Of a stretch of 51,279 nt of DNA, positions 49,577-51,279 are shown piece by piece. The number at the start of each line of letters is the position of its first letter. Position 1 is the first letter of the stretch. Under the pieces are notes generated by a model. It was not told the DNA's origin, made no database searches, and saw nothing but the letters and a program-made list of their open reading frames with translations. The position numbers were made by a program, and so were the translations under genes. Origin of the DNA: Candidatus Fermentibacterota bacterium. GTDB lineage: Bacteria > Fermentibacterota > Fermentibacteria > Fermentibacterales > JCC-6. The stretch lies in contig JAUVIR010000017.1 in NCBI GenBank assembly GCA_030592645.1, positions 1-51,279 on the forward strand, read 5' to 3'.

Positions 49577-51279
49577 ATGATAACCGAAACCGGCAGTAAA
49601 AAACTGATGCTCGGAAGAGCTGTGGCTTTCGTCTGGAAGAGCAGCCGGGGGCTGACCATAGCCAATCTCATCCTGACTATTATTCAGGGATTGCTTCCTC
49701 TTATCCCGCTTTACCTGATGAAACTCCTTATCGATTCAATCGAGTCAGCTATTAACGGCAGCAACACAACTTCTTTCGGCCACATTGGCCTTCTCATCGG
49801 AATAATGGGCGGTGTTACACTGCTGTCATCTCTTGTAAAATCTATTGCCGGGATAGTGGAACAGACGCAGGCCAGGGTAGTTACCGACTACATGCAGGAC
49901 ATCCTTCACAAGAAATCCATCGAAGTTGACCTGGCGTACTACGAAGATTCAAAGTTCTACGATACAATGCACAGGGCTCAGGGTGAGGCTCCGTACAGGC
50001 CCACAAGTATTGTAAACGGTTTCATCAGAACAATCCAGAGCAGTATTTCAATGCTTGCCATGGTCGGGCTGCTTCTCTCCTTCCACTGGATCGTCGCCGT
50101 TGTTCTTGTAGCCGCAGCGCTCCCCGGAGTGCTTGTCAAACTCAAATTCTCAAAAGTCGGCTGGAAATGGCAGCGCAAAAGAACGGAGACCGAGCGCAAG
50201 GCATGGTACAAACACTGGTTGTTAACTTCTGTGGGGCATGCGAAAGAGCTGCGGCTGTTCGGCCTCGGAGAGCACTTCAGATCGATGTATCTGAATCTGA
50301 GAGCTATCCTCCGCAAAGAAATACTGGGAATATCAAAGAGAAGGGCGACAGCTGATTTTGCTACTCAGGCCTTAGCAACACTGCTTATCTATGCCTCGCT
50401 GGCCTTCATAGCAAAGCAGGCATTTGCAGGCCTTATTACAATAGGCGGCATGGTAATGTATTTCCAGGCCTTTCAGAGAGGGCTTGGATATCTCAAAGGT
50501 CTTCTGGGAAGCCTGGCGGGTCTTTACGAGAGCAATTTGTTCCTCTCCAATCTTTTCGATTTTCTTGATATTGAGCCGACGGTTATCGATCCGACAGATC
50601 CTGAACCATTTCCACCAAACATCACTGAAGGTATTGTCTTCGATCATGTGGATTTCAATTACTCATCCAGCGATAAAAAAGTCCTCGATGATATTTCGCT
50701 CAGGATCAACCCCGGCGAGATGCTTGCTCTGGTGGGCGAGAACGGTTCAGGTAAAACAACCTTCGTAAAACTTCTCTGCCGGCTTTACGATCCGGCTTCA
50801 GGCTCCATAAGTATTGATGGCACATCCATAAAGGATTACAAAGTTGGTGACCATCGCAGCAACATCAGCGTCATCTTCCAGGATTATGCCAAATACCATC
50901 TCACAGCGGGAGAGAACATCAGGCTGGGTGATATACAGCATTCGCCGGATGATTCCCTGATCCGCAGGGCAGCAGAGACAGCGGGCGCAAACGACCTTAT
51001 TGAAAATCTCCCGGACGGTTACAACACCGTCCTCGGCAGGTCATTCAAGGGGGGCATGGAGCTCTCCATAGGCGAGTGGCAGAAGATCGCCCTCGCCAGG
51101 GCTTTTATCCGCGACACTCCCATTGTTATTCTCGATGAGCCTACCAGCGCACTGGATTCTAAAGCAGAGCATGCTGTGTTTACAAAATTCAGAGAGCTGG
51201 CGGGGGGAAAGACCTCTGTGATTATCTCGCACAGATTCTCAACAGTAAGAATGGCAGACAGGATCGCGGTAATGGATAA
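49577..51279 (+). CDS. ABC exporter with fused permease and ATPase domains (3' end outside window)
   Basis: 567 codons lie in the window and the frame is still open at the last base, so the gene continues. About six membrane helices occupy residues 20-310. The ATPase domain has Walker A GENGSGKTT, a Q-loop in VIFQDY, signature LSIGEWQKIALARA (a variant of LSGGQ), Walker B IVILDEPTSALD, and the H-loop histidine in ISHR. The type I exporter fold fits lipid, peptide or glycan-precursor flippases. The neighbouring nucleotidyltransferase and glycosyltransferases suggest an export or modification cluster, but the substrate is not shown. Confidence 0.93.
   Translation, partial: MITETGSKKLMLGRAVAFVWKSSRGLTIANLILTIIQGLLPLIPLYLMKLLIDSIESAINGSNTTSFGHIGLLIGIMGGVTLLSSLVKSIAGIVEQTQARVVTDYMQDILHKKSIEVDLAYYEDSKFYDTMHRAQGEAPYRPTSIVNGFIRTIQSSISMLAMVGLLLSFHWIVAVVLVAAALPGVLVKLKFSKVGWKWQRKRTETERKAWYKHWLLTSVGHAKELRLFGLGEHFRSMYLNLRAILRKEILGISKRRATADFATQALATLLIYASLAFIAKQAFAGLITIGGMVMYFQAFQRGLGYLKGLLGSLAGLYESNLFLSNLFDFLDIEPTVIDPTDPEPFPPNITEGIVFDHVDFNYSSSDKKVLDDISLRINPGEMLALVGENGSGKTTFVKLLCRLYDPASGSISIDGTSIKDYKVGDHRSNISVIFQDYAKYHLTAGENIRLGDIQHSPDDSLIRRAAETAGANDLIENLPDGYNTVLGRSFKGGMELSIGEWQKIALARAFIRDTPIVILDEPTSALDSKAEHAVFTKFRELAGGKTSVIISHRFSTVRMADRIAVMD

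Noticed and set aside
1-51279. CRISPR array, rRNA, tRNA or complete insertion sequence
   Set aside because: No regularly spaced repeats, no rRNA or cloverleaf sequence and no intact transposase were recognised on either strand; a tRNA-scan was not possible by eye and remains the decisive check.

Overview
The window looks like a chromosomal segment of a didermic (Gram-negative type) bacterium, probably of the FCB supergroup or a neighbouring candidate phylum such as Fermentibacteria/Aegiribacteria. That placement is an inference from gene content. The evidence is C-terminal sorting domains of the Por/type IX or FlgD-like kind, a TonB-dependent-receptor-type barrel, two large DUF5916 barrel proteins, many lipoboxes, a PUR-domain (DUF3276) protein, a glutaminyl-tRNA synthetase, and dense gene packing with ATGA and TAATG overlaps. 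No phage, complete transposon, CRISPR array, rRNA or tRNA was recognised.

Layout. 0-2 kb: the tail of a secreted protein, a stretch without a supported gene, a DsrE-like sulfur-relay protein, a decayed FecCD iron-transport permease and a small membrane protein. 2-6.2 kb: a secreted TPR-like protein with a cysteine-rich tail, a V4R-domain protein, a DUF4097/DUF2089 regulatory pair, and an ArsR-rhodanese/DUF302 operon; well-formed divergent promoters lie between the last two units. 6.2-10.6 kb: a five-gene molybdenum cofactor operon on the minus strand (MobB-like/ModE fusion, moeA, moaA, moaC, MOSC-MogA fusion). 10.8-14.7 kb: an SGNH hydrolase, carbamoyltransferase-SxtJ fusion and DUF5989 cassette. 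14.7-24 kb: a YgiQ-type radical SAM protein, a PUR-Myb-like fusion, an internally deleted pseudogene, a lipoprotein, a TauE-type exporter, a large hybrid histidine kinase, a DUF3634-like/alkyltransferase-like/methyltransferase operon, and a PadR/HAAS membrane pair.

24-31 kb: glnS with an M20 amidohydrolase, an HtrA protease, an APC-like permease and an S41-like lipoprotein that lacks its catalytic serine. 30.9-38.1 and 42.4-45.7 kb: two envelope clusters, each with a DUF5916 barrel protein and beta-propeller proteins; the first also has a TonB-dependent receptor. Between them sit a trpR-trpB operon with a readable operator and terminator, a secreted SGNH-like protein with a sorting domain, and a tandem cNMP-binding protein. 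46-51 kb: two GT4 glycosyltransferases, a nucleotidyltransferase-like protein and an ABC exporter that runs off the window, probably the edge of a surface-glycan or peptide-export locus.

The most interesting items are the carbamoyltransferase cassette, whose main gene lacks any ATG/GTG/TTG start; the repeated DUF5916/propeller modules; the MobB-ModE fusion heading the Moco operon; the shared helical domain of the DUF2089/DUF4097 pair; and two genes caught in mid-decay.
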